DNA of 64,000 nucleotides from Limonium bicolor (lineage: Eukaryota > Streptophyta > Magnoliopsida > Caryophyllales > Plumbaginaceae): NCBI GenBank assembly GCA_023374045.1, contig CM041777.1, forward strand, positions 462,921,827 to 462,985,826, written 5' to 3'. Below the pieces are notes generated by a model. That model saw nothing but the letters and a program-made list of their open reading frames with translations. It did not search any database and was not told where the DNA came from. Shown here piece after piece: positions 1 through 11,790 of this stretch. The position numbers were made by a program, and so were the translations under genes. Position 1 is the stretch's first letter. Every line of letters begins with the position of its first letter.

Positions 1-1218
1 TCACATAGGACACATCAATAACCCTAACCATCCAACCAATTGCACACATGCGCAACAATCAAACACAAACAACTAATTACAAAACCAGTATAGACTGCAG
101 ATATGCAAGTCGCATGTGGTGCTCTACCCCCCTTAAAAAGGGTTACGCCCACGTACCCCCCACAAGTATACACAAAACAAGAGAAAAGTGCTGGATACTT
201 GTCTCGCATGGAGTCTTCTAACTCCTATGCCGCCTCCTCAATGTCGTGGTTTGACCACAGAACCTTGACCATTCTAATGGTCTTGTTCCTGGGCTCCCTA
301 GTCTTGGAGTCTAAATTGCGAACTGAGGTTTCCTTATATCTAAGTGTAGGATCTAGCTCGAGTGTCTCGGGCTTTAAGATATGTGACGGGTGAGGCACAT
401 ACTACTTTAGTTGAGAAATGTGAAACACATTGTGCACTCTCCCAAGCTTAACAGGTAAATCTAATCTGTAGGCTAATGGGCCCACTCGCTCGTAATACGG
501 TACGGTCCTACATACTTCGGCTAAGCTTGCCCTTCTGCCCAAATCTAAAAATTTCCTTCATAGGTGAAACTCTCTTGAAGACTCGATCGCCTACTGCAAA
601 CTCGAGGTCTCTCCTACCAACATCAGTATATGACTTCTGTCTGTTTACGGGATATAGCCCCAAGAATGTATGCATTCTATGATATATTCCATATTGCATT
701 AGTATGCTTTTATATTTGAATCCCGTATGCATGGGTGAAGGTAATCTACCATCCTGTAAGTGGTCAATATTATCTTATAGCTTGTTTAAACTATCTCTTG
801 TAAAACACTTCCATTAATCGCCTCTTGTAGTTGTAATTATCGACACTTGGGTTTGTATTAATATTGGGGCACACTTAAAATCCCTCTCTTTGATCTACAG
901 GTCACCCTCTTGTGAGTCTGGTATTTGAGTTTACTGTCGCTACATTCAGTTTTTACTTCCCATGTAAAGTATGACCTACGGTCGAGCCGTGCATTTTATG
1001 TATATTATAGAAAGATTTCTTGATATTATTGATTCACCAATTGTCGGTAGTATATACACGATTACTATCGTTGGTCCATCAGGTATACCACAGTAGGGTT
1101 CCCGCTAAGGTTTCTAACAAGGTACAATTTTCTCTCAATTGAACATGGTCTTGCGGTTGTGAATCAACTCATGTGAGTATTAGTATAATGTTTCTACTCT
1201 TTATATTTTACATTGTTT
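1..1218 (-). repeat. Duplicate copy of element B 3' internal region
   Basis: This stretch matches 2451-3668 at an offset of 2450 with only about eight differences that I can see by eye. Read on the minus strand it begins inside degraded integrase-side sequence and ends in the region 3' of pol. The match stops inside the short word tgtttatag, after which this copy runs straight into LTR sequence at about 1211 while the other copy continues with internal sequence. It is therefore a truncated second internal region joined to a truncated LTR. The left edge is cut by the window. Confidence 0.9.
165..660 (-). pseudogene. Integrase C-terminus/chromodomain remnant (copy 1)
   Basis: The minus strand encodes residues typical of the end of plant chromovirus integrase: RQKSYTDVGRRDLEFAVGD near 610-650, then VSPMKEIFRFGQKGKLS, and downstream (180-300) a chromodomain-like IRMVKVLWSNHDIEEAA. 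Element A has the same blocks at 15642-16150. Here they are broken by stops and frameshifts, and no integrase core or reverse transcriptase precedes them. It is a remnant that cannot be made as a functional protein. Confidence 0.8.
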
Positions 1219-1910
1219 ATAGTCAATAATAATATGTTAAGGTGTTACATTGAGTTATATGGGGTTATATCAACTCAAAACACAACTCCCGGGCTAACCA
1301 GGGCAAAAACGAGCGTTAAGAAATTCGTCCGTGTACTTTGTTTATTTTTGAGGAAGTAGCTCATGCATTCTCTTTAGAATGTTGAATAATGATGTTAGGA
1401 ACTCTAAGAATGAATTTTATAGGAGTTCGTGCCACCTCGGCACTCCTCCTGGGCATTTCCGGGGGTTTATGGGGCCCCTATAAGGCATCTCTTAGCACTT
1501 TGCGTTTAACTGAGAATTTTGTGATTACTTCATCTTAAATGTTTATTAGAGTGTTATGGTGCATTTGGAATGAAGTGTAATGCTTTACTTCATCCTATAA
1601 TGTATTTCCGGGACTTTCGGGCCTTTAGGGCCTTTAAGGGAACTCCCGGGCATATTGTATTTTTACTCAGTTTTAGATGAGGTCCTGTGTTCTAAGGGTC
1701 ATATAATGATCCTTGATTAACTTCATATGAAGTTTATAACTTATATAACTTGTTTACCCTAAGGTCGGGCTTTAACGCACGTTTTTGACCTTAAGGAGTT
1801 TAGGTGCGTTTTTTACGCCCAAGTGTTTATATACTTTCCTAGGGTTTAATAATCCCCTAAATGATGATTATTTACCATTATTTAATTATATAAAGGTTAG
1901 GGGTATTTCA
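1211..1910 (-). mobile_element. Partial 3' LTR of element B
   Basis: About 700 bp matching 28851-29550 at roughly 96% by eye. On the minus strand it starts TGAAATACCCC at 1910, the LTR 5' end, and it is cut at about 1211, so some 5 kb of the LTR is missing. A polypurine tract abuts it at 1911, identifying it as the 3' LTR of the internal region at 1911-9268. The cut end is fused to duplicated internal DNA (1-1218) across a short stretch of microhomology. Confidence 0.85.
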
Positions 1911-1930
1911 GTCTACCCCCCTTAAAAGGA
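1911..1930 (-). other. Polypurine tract of element B
   Basis: On the minus strand the run TTAAGGGGGGTAGAC directly precedes the LTR start TGAAATACCCC. That is where the plus-strand primer of an LTR element belongs. Element A has the equivalent tract at 15212-15226. Confidence 0.8.
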
Positions 1931-2318
1931 CTTCGTCCCGAAGTCATAACTTATACTTGTTCATCCTATAGAATCAAGTTCCTCATATCTATTCTGTATA
2001 CTTATCATTCCTGGGTGTCAATACTATATTGACACCTCTACATTCCATCTGTAATCCAATTGTATGCAACTCTTACATATACATAACCTTACTCATGATA
2101 ATCAATGTAATTATAGCATAAGTACTTGATAAATACTGTAAAACAAATACGTGTTCCAACTTCCTAGCTATCCCACTCGGTCATCACTGCACAAGTGCGA
2201 TACCAAAACACTCAGTCCTACAGAGTGCAGAGGCGTAAACCCTTGGCAGTGAATCTCTTGTGTGATTGTAGGAAAAAATATACTGTAAAGTAAATAAGTG
2301 TACTTTTATTAATCATCC

Positions 2319-2495
2319 AAGTGTTACATAGAACACATAAATATCAAGTGTTACATAGAACACAACCATAACCATTCAAGTGTCACATAGGACATATCAT
2401 TACCAACCAACCATTGTCACATAGGACATCTCATCAATAACCAACCAGTGTCACATAGGACACATCAATAACCCTAACCATCCAACCAATTGCAC
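2319..2495. repeat. Short tandem repeats of a gtgt-acatag-acac unit
   Basis: About five spaced, degenerate copies of a unit close to caagtgtyacatagracac lie in a row at 2319-2466. They lie in the untranslated stretch between the polypurine tract and the integrase remnant of element B. The duplicated copy at the window start retains the last unit (1-13). Confidence 0.75.
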
Positions 2496-3668
2496 ACATG
2501 CGCAACAATCAAACACAAACAACTAATTACAAAACCAGTATAGACTGCAGATATGCAAGTCGCATGTGGTGCTCTACCCCCCTTAAAAAGGGTTACGCCC
2601 ACGTACCCCCCACAAGTATACACAAAACGAAGAGAAAAGTGCTGGATACTTGTCTCGCATGGAGTCTTCTAACTCCTATGCCGCCTCCTCAATGTCGTGG
2701 TTTGACCACAGAACCTTGACCATTCTAATGGTCTTGTTCCTGGGCTCCCTAGTCTTGGAGTCTAAATTGTGAACTGAGGTTTCCTTATATCTAAGTGTAG
2801 GATCTAGCTCGAGTGTCTCGGGCTTTAAGATATGTGACGGGTGAGGCACATACTACTTTAGTTGAGAAATGTGAAACACATTGTGCACTCTCCCAAGCTT
2901 AACAGGTAAATCTAATCTGTAGGCTAATGGGCCCACTCGCTCCGTAATACGGTACGGTCCTACATACTTCGGCTAAGCTTGCCCTTCTGCCCAAATCTAA
3001 AAATTTCCTTCATAGGTGAAACTCTCTTGAAGACTCGATCGCCTACTGCAAACTCGAGGTCTCTCCTACCAACATCAGTATATGACTTCTGTCTGTTTAC
3101 GGGATATAGCCCCCAAGAATGTATGCATTCTATGATATGTTCCATATTGCATTAGTATGCTTTTATATTTGAATCCCGTATGCATGGGTGAAGGTAATCT
3201 ACCATCCTGTAAGTGGTCAATATTATCTTATAGCTTGTTTAAACTATCTCTTGTAAAACACTTCCATTAATCGCCTCTTGTAGTTGTAATTATCGACACT
3301 TGGGTTTGTATTAATATTGGGGCACACTTAAAATCCCTCTCTTTGATCTACAGGTCACCCTCTTGTGAGTCTGGTATTTGAGTTTACTGTCGCTACATTC
3401 AGTTTTTACTTCCCATGTAAAGTATGAGCTACGGTCGAGCCGTGCATTTTATGTATATTATAGAAAGATTTCTTGATATTATTGATTCACCAATTGTCGG
3501 TAGTATATACACGATTACTATCGTTGGTCCATCAGGTATACCACAGTAGGGTTCCCGCTAAGGTTTCTAACAAGGTACAGTTTTCTCTCAATTGAACATG
3601 GTCTTGCGGTTGTGAATCAACTCATGTGAGTATTAGTATAATGTTTCTACTCTTTATATTTTACCATG
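2451..3668 (-). repeat. Element B 3' internal region, original copy
   Basis: The partner of 1-1218. It contains a second polypurine-like tract (2573-2590), the integrase C-terminus/chromodomain remnant (about 2615-3110) and an AT-rich stretch with no recognisable coding. Unlike copy 1 it continues without a break into 3669 onward, so it is the copy in its native context. Confidence 0.85.
2615..3110 (-). pseudogene. Integrase C-terminus/chromodomain remnant (copy 2)
   Basis: Same blocks as the remnant at 165-660, including RQKSYTDVGRRDLEF and FRFGQKGKLS, followed by a chromodomain-like segment. Indels relative to copy 1 near 2629, 2942 and 3113 shift the frame. The adjoining integrase core cannot be recognised. 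This is the end of B's pol and is non-functional. Confidence 0.8.
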
Positions 3669-5700
3669 TTTATAGGTAGGTTCCCACTTAATATATTGGG
3701 TTTGAATTCATAAAGAAAGACTTAAAGTCGCTTTTCCCTTCAGATGGCAATATGGCCATAACTTAGAAGTTAGCTGAGAATACTCTTAATATGGGTAATT
3801 GTCTCTTGATCTCATATTTAATTTATTAACATGGTTCATGGAATAATAATAGTTAGTATTTCCCTCACAATTGATTATTTTTCCGACATATGCGGAGTTG
3901 TTTTAGCTATTTAATCTCCTCAAGGTAACCTGGACAGCTTAACTCTTAATTTACACCTTCTACATCTCATATATTCATTAGTCAAATTTTATACTAGATT
4001 TAAGTATAAATGCTTACGTATCACAGAAATATTTGTGACCACTTGTAAGGAGTCTCAGGAATCATCCAACCCTGACGGGGTCAGCGTCAATGTTGAACTA
4101 TCCTTCCACTCCATTTTGTGTTTGGTTTTCCCTTGATCTGACCAGGATCAAGTTCGACCTCCCACGTCAAATATCAAGCAATCACATAATTGTCATTTTC
4201 CAAATTTTATCTTATCAAGCTTTGTGACGTGGTGATTACTATATGTACATTTTCCCTTGACTGTTATACAACTATTCCAGTAACTGTTATAACCTATACT
4301 CGAATCTAGTGTATTACCTCAAATCCCCGGAAACATATTCCTTTGATCAACTCATCAAGCGGGGAAGCCAGTTTTTCCTCTTGGCATAAAAGGTAAATTC
4401 TTATTAAAACATCTAGGTTCATACTGTCTAATAATTATATCCATTAATCATTTTAACTCTTAAATCCATCATACAAGTACTAAGTTCAGTTATGGACCTA
4501 GATATTTTAGGATACTCTCTTCTCTTTAAAAGGCTTATCTAGTATCTAGCTCACCAGGGTTTGATTATTGCCTATACTTTGGTTATCATTACATGGAACA
4601 AGGACAGTCACAGTTAGACTTCCAAGTAAAAGTTTTCATAACAATTACAGTTTCCCAAAGTATTATTTCTTCCGCCTTAAAGCTTGGCTTTTTTCTTATT
4701 CCGTCTAAACTCCATAAATCAAGTGAACCATATGTTCAGCCTAGGTTAAGTATCTCTTAATGTCAGTACCATCTCAAACTAAGGTCTCCTAGGCTAGAAA
4801 CGTGGTTAATCCACAAGCTCAATGGCTTCCGAAAATAGGTCGATTAGGTGTATCAAATAGAAGATCTAAAATTCTTAGAGATTGTATATAACGTTAGGAA
4901 AGTTTACGTGTAAAACAATTGTTACAAGCCAAGGGGTATGTTTTCCTACTTTTAAGTTTAACTTCCAGTCACTTTTAGTGTATATATTAATTCAAACTCT
5001 TAATATAACTTACTCTACCTTTATTGTAAGTGTCAAGGAGAGTTATTCGTTACCATGTTTATAATAAAATTTATATAGGGGCTATCCTTATTTGATTTCA
5101 CGTTCTCTGTATTCGTATTCATAAATTGAGCTGTCATAGAAGACATATGTCGCATAGATCCTAAGGATAGTCTATGACAGTGTCTCAAATAGGGTAGGTA
5201 TATTTCCTGACACTTAACCCTCTGAAATATTTCAATACTCTTAAAAGTTTTAGGTTTACAACCTCCAATTATATGTATATTATAGAATTTGGTATTGTTA
5301 ATTTGGTAGTTCTCCTGGGTTTAGAAATTATATAATTCAAAGTTTGTTCTCTCCCCTTTTATTAATTATGAGTCCAGCAAGTCATTATATTGATACTAGC
5401 TAGACCCTTGGTATTGCTCAGTATTTAAAACCCGTGCTTATCCATTATGGACGTTTAGTTATATACTTTGAGATTTTTTTCTCTATTGTCATATTTCAAG
5501 TTTCGCCTATCTTCTCGCGCGTAGTTAATAAGGGATTGTAAGATTTTCTATCCCGCACTGAGCGGTAAGCTCGGTGCCTGGGTATCCCATAAAATTTAAT
5601 GTTTGTTCTTCACGTGCCGTCTTCAACAAACCCTTTGAAAATTTTATGTAGTCTTAAATATTTTATCTTAATTAATGTATCTTTTCATGACATCTGCTCG
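3669..5700. other. AT-rich interior of element B, pol not recognisable
   Basis: By position this should hold protease, reverse transcriptase, RNase H and integrase of element B on the minus strand. It is shorter than the 3.4-kb pol of element A, and I find none of the expected motifs (DSGA, YIDD-like, DALSRR, DD35E). It has either decayed beyond recognition or been replaced. Apart from short AT-rich runs I see nothing else in it. Confidence 0.5.
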
Positions 5701-5849
5701 TCATTCAGGCAGGTCATAATTTGTAGTTACTGTAAGTTTGGACAGTTGATAACGCCCTTTGCAGTCTAAGCAAAAACCAACTATTATTCCTCACTATACT
5801 TCTCACACCCTTTTATCCCAAGGCTATTCTCGGTTTGTATTCTGTTTAA

Positions 5850-6270
5850 TACTCTTAATCCCATGGTACACTAATCTGGGTTCTCCACCAAAAATCAACG
5901 CGTCTCCTGACTTAAAACATCTTGGTTTGCCTTATTCATCCTCTTCGATCACCGTATATAACTCAGCATCATCTCCTATGGAGAATGATACAACTGGTAT
6001 CCCAATCCTTACCCTACATATCATATATAATTTAAGTTTTGATCCAATCCCATATCCTGGAATATAAAATCCTCCAAGGTCTATTCCCAAGTTCTACATT
6101 CTTTACAATAGTATTGTTCATTTATAGTTAAGTATTTATTGAGTAGGATCATGCCGGGTCGAAGTACTTGGCATCATGCCTCTGGATATTTTTCCGACCT
6201 TCGCCATAGGCTCAGGTGACCTCGTCTCATAGATAGGGAAACAAATATTCGAAGTATCATATTAGGTGAG
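5850..6270 (-). pseudogene. AlkB-like 2OG-Fe(II) dioxygenase remnant in element B
   Basis: Minus-strand reading shows AlkB-family blocks in order: a linker SNICFPI (about 6265), QVLRPGMILLNKYLT (about 6125-6165), LGGFYIPGYGIGSKLKLYM (about 6030-6085), then IPVVSFSIGDDAEL (about 5962-6006) and SGDALIFGG with VYHGIKSIK (about 5865-5915). The second iron-binding His is visible in VYHG. The middle of the domain, which should carry the HxD iron motif, is deleted between the third and fourth blocks. Frameshifts and a stop near 5940 also break it. It lies between gag and the pol region, exactly as the AlkB domain of element A does, and shares the CQV(L/I)-RPGM junction with it. Family assignment rests on remembered plant AlkB sequences; the call itself is firm. 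Confidence 0.85.
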
Positions 6271-6385
6271 AGGTTACCTAGTTAGTCCTCTCTATTTGCT
6301 ACTTACTAACACATCAAGTCTCATCGACTAATAACTATAAACAACACATTCATGCATTATGCTTTAGTTTAAGTTCTAGGCTTAC
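6263..6385 (-). other. Probable decayed intron between gag and AlkB in element B
   Basis: On the minus strand a good donor, CCG|GTAAGCC, stands at 6385. The sequence CACCTAAT..., which aligns with the A-element acceptor CACCTTAG, stands just before the SNICFPI linker. The acceptor AG is no longer present. This is the counterpart of intron 3 in element A and is inferred by alignment only. Confidence 0.4.
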
Positions 6386-6482
6386 CGGTTCGCGCTGAGC
6401 GCTAGCCTCGGCGCTTGAAGTTCCCACTGAGTACAGGGTATTTCTTCATGGAACTATCTCCTTTCTTTCCGACTCCCGTGAG

Positions 6483-7983
6483 TAGACCTGGCCAAAAGTA
6501 ACCCGAACCCGAAAAACCGAACCGAACCAATCCGATCCGAATCCGAATCTCAACCGAAAACTATAACTAGAAAAATGACCCGAAATCCGAAATAAACCGA
6601 CCCGGACCAAACCGAACCGTAATTGTAAAAACCGAAAGTAAACCACAATCCACAATCATCCGAACCGAAGTCATCCGAACCAAATCACCGAACCGAAGTC
6701 ACCCATACACCCGACGTGACCAAACCAAGTTGACCTTAACCGAAACCAACCGAAAACCAATCGAACCGAACCCGAATCGAAACCCAGTGTGACCCAACTA
6801 ATATTCCGATGTGAGCCGAAAAATATATTTCATTAATTATAGGAGACAATGAGAATAAAACAGAATGTTTATACCCAATATCTAGTTTAAATACAAATCA
6901 GTATTTAGCATTGTATCATACAGACTAACAATGCCCCATATTCTTTACAATTAATCATTACTTAGTAAGTGGTACCTAATAAAAAGTATAATAAACTTAT
7001 ATACACGAGAAATTATTTAATAGACCAACAAATAGTTTGCACTATAAATTTAAAGTAATTAATTATCATGATTTTCATAATCGCACAACTAATAAGAATT
7101 AATGATAATGCGTTACTCATTATGATAGATTGGTAAGAACCAAAAATATTTGTATATTTAGACTCACATTTTATCACTAATTTATATCATTATTGTATTA
7201 TTATTCATATTTGAAGGTGTTTTTATTAATTAGAAATTTTTCAAGCCTTTATCCAATCTTGTGAATAATTATCCCTCATTAGCAATTTAGCATAAATGTT
7301 TATATACTTGAAGTTTTTACCTATGTAGCAAAATTTCATGCTTCTGCATAGTTCTTCATCATTAACAGTTTTTAACTACCGTAAAAAAAGTCATCAAAAC
7401 TTATTAAACTAATTTCATTCGCTAAATTAATAATTGAAAAACAAGTTACTACTTTGATACAATTTTAATAATTATCCACAAACATACCTTATTTATACCC
7501 TCTCAAATAATGAAAACTATTAAATAATCTAAGCTACATCAATAATTATGATAAGTTCAGAGTTAGTTGCTAAAGTATAACATGATGCAAATTATAATTA
7601 TTTGTTTAAATTGATCTTTTATATACATTTATCGTGTTGAGATTGATTGAAGTCAAATTTGCATATCATGATGATTGTTGTTGCGGGATTCTGTAATGGC
7701 AACCTGAATTTTAACCGAATAATTGACCCGAATTTGACCCATAACCCGAAAAAAATCGATGAACCGAGGCTAACCCGAACCGTGTAAGTTTACCCGACCC
7801 GAAGTCACCCTAACCGAAAGTCATCCAAACCGAAAATCATCCAAACCGACCCGAAATTTCAACAAACCGAACTCAACCCGAACAAACCAAATTCAACTGA
7901 CCCGATCCAACCCGAACCAAATATTGAACGATTTGAAATCAACCGAACCGAACCGAACCCGAACCGATTGACCTGAACTGCCA
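6483..7983. mobile_element. Non-autonomous hAT-like element inserted in B
   Basis: A 1.5-kb insert between B's gag and its AlkB remnant. Both ends are packed with accgaac/acccgaa subterminal repeats (6499-6800 and 7690-7975) in the same orientation, and the 0.9-kb middle is AT-rich and has no coding sequence. The ends tagacctggccaaa and tgaactgccacct form only an imperfect inverted repeat, and I could not fix an 8-bp target duplication. Such subterminal arrays are usual for plant hAT-type elements. The superfamily is an inference. Confidence 0.55.
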
Positions 7984-9050
7984 CCTCATCCGGGATGAGG
8001 ATGGTTGTCCTGCCGGTCCCCTAGTAAAGGTATTAGTCTGCGGCGCTTGGCCTCCTCTGGGTCCGCCCGCTTCCATAGCTGGTGTTCTCTGTGAACCTTT
8101 AGCTCCCTTGTAAACTCGGCTCCCTGGGTTGGAAAAACATTCATACTCCCTGTGACCTTCTTTCTCGCAATGGCGACACTTCACCTTCCTTCCTGAACAA
8201 TCTACTCCTGGGTGATCATTTCCACAGCGCTTACAGTAGTAGTGGCGTTGGGTTGGCTTGTTGCCCCTAGGTGGTGCTGGTCTCAGTGGCTGTGCATCAT
8301 TGGCTGGGCCGGTCAGACGAGGAATCTGCTCCTTTGTCTTCTGACCATGGAAGTCCTTTCGCCCTTTCCTTTTATTAAAGAATTTCTTCCCCTTCTTGTA
8401 GTGACCGACAGAGGTTGCTCCACCATCATCTCCTTCAGTACTCTTTCTCTTCTTTCCCTGCGCCTCTTCCCCGGACTTTTGAATCTTCACACTGTCGGAG
8501 TAGTCGACTCCTGGTATGTAGTCCAACAAACCGGTGAACCGCGCGTAGTACTGGTCAACTGTTTGACTCCCTTGGATTAAGGTCTCGATCTCCTGCCTTT
8601 TTCTCTGCTTTAGGTGTTCGGGGTAGAACTTCTCCCGTAACACTTCTACAAACGCTGTCCATCCAAAGTCCGGTGTAGCTCTACGGTGGCCTTCCACAGA
8701 CCGAACCAAATGTCAGCTGCGTCCTTCAGGTTGTATGCGGCGATGTTGACCTTCTGGTCTTCTGGAACTCCAACAGCCTTGAACGCCTTCTGGTGCTCCA
8801 CTACGAATTTCTCCAATGCAGCAGGGTCTGGTTCCCCTGAGTAAGTCGGTACTCTCGCGTCTGCAACGCTCTTCAACCAGTTGGTTTCCCTGGGCTGCGG
8901 CGGGTGGGGTATGGCTCCCGTAAGTTGAGCTCCTAGTTGCTGCGTGAAGGCCGCCATGGCTGCTGCTAGGCCTGGTACCTTTGGAACATCCGCCGGTGTT
9001 TCGCCACCGCGCCCACTGCTGCTTCCACGTGGTCTTTCTCTTGTCGACAT
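7984..9050 (-). pseudogene. Gag of element B
   Basis: Capsid-type gag of a plant chromovirus. It starts at ATG 9050 (MSTRERPRGSS), which follows an AG at once. Retrotrans_gag blocks include NIAAYNLKDAADIWF (about 8700-8760) and EVLREKFYPEHLKQRKRQE (about 8580-8640). Two CCHC zinc knuckles follow: CKRCGNDHPGVDC and CRHCEKEGHREYEC (about 8110-8230). It is disabled by a frameshift near 8700. About 45 residues present in A's gag are missing between DYIPGVDYSDS and KIQKS, and the C-terminus is cut by the hAT-like insert. Unlike A, it runs through the position of A's intron 2 without a break (PPRG-NKPTQ). Confidence 0.9.
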
Positions 9051-9250
9051 CTATAGTATATTATTATTACTACTCGGTTGCTACACCATTTTACATACAC
9101 AATCACAGATATATAAGAAAGTTAATCATTAGCAATAAAGATATTCCTAGATTTTTCTAGGTCGTGAATCCTCACAGACGTTTCCCTGTATTCCCAAATA
9201 TCCTATGCTCATATTCTTGACTCAGTATCCTTCATCAGAGCGGTACTCCC

Positions 9251-9262
9251 GCTCTGATACCA
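9251..9262 (-). other. Primer binding site of element B
   Basis: On the minus strand TGGTATCAGAGC lies six bases inside the 5' LTR end. It is complementary to the 3' end of plant initiator tRNA-Met and is the usual PBS of Tekay-type elements. It fixes the orientation of B. Confidence 0.9.
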
Positions 9263-9268
9263 CTTTTT

Positions 9269-11219
9269 GTAACACCCCTAGTCCTAAACCTGTAATGACG
9301 TCGCAAGTCGTAGCATAATAATAATAATTCGCAGCAGAAAATAAAACTAACTACCTTGGTGTTACACGCCGTTACCCACCCTTTGAGTAACAAGGCATCC
9401 AACCAACAACCTTAACTCCCCACGCTGTGATGAACAGATACTGAGCACTCTAATTAGTACAAACCAAATCCAACTAAATAAGCAACTAACCGAATACAAC
9501 AACCTCCATAATACAATACAAAATAAAACCAAAGGTGTTTGCTGAAAACACATCAGCTACCCCCGTGTCTCGCACTCCGCTTGAGTCTTCTTCAATAACC
9601 TGGAATGTTTGGCCCATTGAAGGGCTCAGCAATCGAAATGCTGGTATGCTAAATGTAGTCTTAAATCATCTAGATTCCTTAAGTTGTTTTAGCCATCTTG
9701 ATATTAGATTCATTACATGAAATGTCGGTTTACAACAATAACAGTAATGACTGTAAACATTAAACATTCACATAACAGTTCACCTGCAAACACCAGTGTA
9801 CAATAGTACACATCACCAATAACCACACATCAACAATCCATAGCAATAACCAATAATCACACATTAATAATCCATAATAATAACCAATAATCACACATCA
9901 GTAAACCATAACAAGAACCAAACAAGATACGTATATTAAACTGTACTTGTTAGTTGGCCACCTGGCCCTTATCCTTTAAACCAATCACTTAACCTTTTCC
10001 AATTAAATTCCACCTCAGGCGTCATGTCAAGACAACCCTTAATAACTAATTATTGGACGATAGTCCCCTGGGTTCCAATGGAACCGTTATCAGCTGGCCT
10101 TATGGCCCTGGATAATATATTGACCGACCGGTCGAACCTGTGCACCAACGGCAGTGCCCTCCGCCATCCCCGAATGTGGCTGATGGATTCCCTTGAGTGA
10201 CTCCCCATTGAAGTCTCTCGTAGTGATCACTATGCGCAACCAGAAAGTCGAAACAGTCTGGATTCCTCTCTTTATAAGTTAGCCCTTTAGTCAGTGGTAC
10301 AATAACCAATATTTGAATTAAGACTATAACAGTTGACCATGAGTTAGGTTTAATAATACCTAAAGGTCAGTTAGTCTTGTTCCAGTTTAGATGTATAAAC
10401 TTCCAGTCATAAAACGTTCGCGTATAAAATACAACGCAACAGTCTGAGCAATACAGTATACAATATCATATACATAAAATCACAGATATCGCTCTTAAAC
10501 AATTAACACATAATGTCTGGACCTTAGGACAATCCTTAGGACATTCAGACCACACAATTAACATACCGTTCACCAAGTAACTGCTAGCTTGACAAATTCC
10601 TGTTCAGTAGTTCCTTCCCATACGCTGTTATATAAACATGCAATACCGGGTAATATTAATATAACTGCCCACTAAATATTACAGTACTGTCACTGTTGCG
10701 TTTATACCCGTTGTTTAATAATTCTATGTGTTCTTTATTTCCCCCTGTTATTTAACAGTAGTTCTAGATAGTTCATCAGTTCATTATTTTATGTAGTATC
10801 CACATGTGATAATGAATTCCCATATTATGATATTCTTCATCTCTTTCTTAATTATATATCCATAATTATTTCCTCTTATTCCATATACCATATAATTTGA
10901 TTATCTTTATTATAACCACAATTATTTCATAAACTCTATATTATATTCCTTTGGTATTTTTATCATAACCACAATTATTTATAAACTTTATATTATACTC
11001 TATAATATACCATAATACATTATATTACCCAGTTTTAATTCCTTTCTTTATTAAATATAAAACCAACCTTATTAATTTCTGTAATTATGAGTTGGACACA
11101 ATAATTTTCATAAGTTACCAAATAACCTTATAAATTTGGTATTTATATTTTGGACACATTAACCTTTGTAATTTACCAAATAACCACATAAATCTTTTCG
11201 GTAATTACAATTCAAATAT
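9269..11219 (-). mobile_element. 5' LTR of element B, 3' part
   Basis: Begins on the plus strand with TGTAACACCCC, next to the primer binding site, and runs to the insertion point of element A. It has no coding sequence. Near 9599-9630 it carries, on the minus strand, GCTGAGCCC-ttcaat-GGGCC followed by CCAGG, the hairpin module shared by the LTRs of this window. The rest of this LTR resumes at 25763 on the far side of element A. Confidence 0.85.
11215..11219. repeat. Target duplication of element A (left)
   Basis: AATAT immediately before the LTR start, repeated at 25763-25767 immediately after the other LTR end. Confidence 0.95.
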
Positions 11220-11702
11220 TGTAACACCCCAACCGCTAATCCTATGCTTACCATCTAATCGTCCTGTTATTCCTACGAGTTCGCAGCGGAAATATTACTA
11301 CTTACTACGGGGGTGGTACAACGCCGCTAACCGCCCATACGGCTAGCTAGGCTTACCTTACTTACAGTCACGGTCTGATGCACATAGTGTACCGAGCTAC
11401 TAGTTTACTTACCAAATATCATATGCCAAATACTTACATCCTGGATCACCGAGTATTTAAGTGTATTCAAATTACATCATCTCTAAGTTTACCAAAAGAA
11501 TGAGTTCTCTACTTCCTACTCACCTATACCAATCATAAGCCCTTTCCAATATCCAAAAGGGTGTACCCCATGGTACACCGGCTAGTCAAAAAGCTACAGC
11601 CGTGTACTATTTAGTACACCAATCATAATTCATTGTTTACATTCAAAAAGAAGACAAGAGAAATTAAACTTCAACTCTCCTAGTCTTCATCCTTCACGAG
11701 TA

Positions 11703-11790
11703 CCTGCATTGTGGTAAAAACGGTGCCCCAAGGGGCTCAGCAAAAGCTGCGCATAAATTCCGCATATACCGCGTGCTAGCTAGGGCACGC
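11703..11790 (-). other. Conserved LTR hairpin module (A, 3' LTR)
   Basis: On the minus strand: GCTGAGCCCC-TT-GGGGCACC, a T-rich stretch, then TGCAGG. A second stem-forming segment (gtgccctagctagcac) precedes it. The same arrangement recurs in five other LTRs of this window at a similar distance from the LTR 3' end. Confidence 0.6.

Noticed and set aside
5759..6067. 102-residue plus-strand frame as a gene
   Set aside because: It is the antisense shadow of the AlkB remnant read on the minus strand.
6499..7975. accgaacc repeats as telomere-like DNA
   Set aside because: The unit is not the plant telomere TTTAGGG; the arrays sit at both ends of one insert in the same orientation, as in hAT-like elements.
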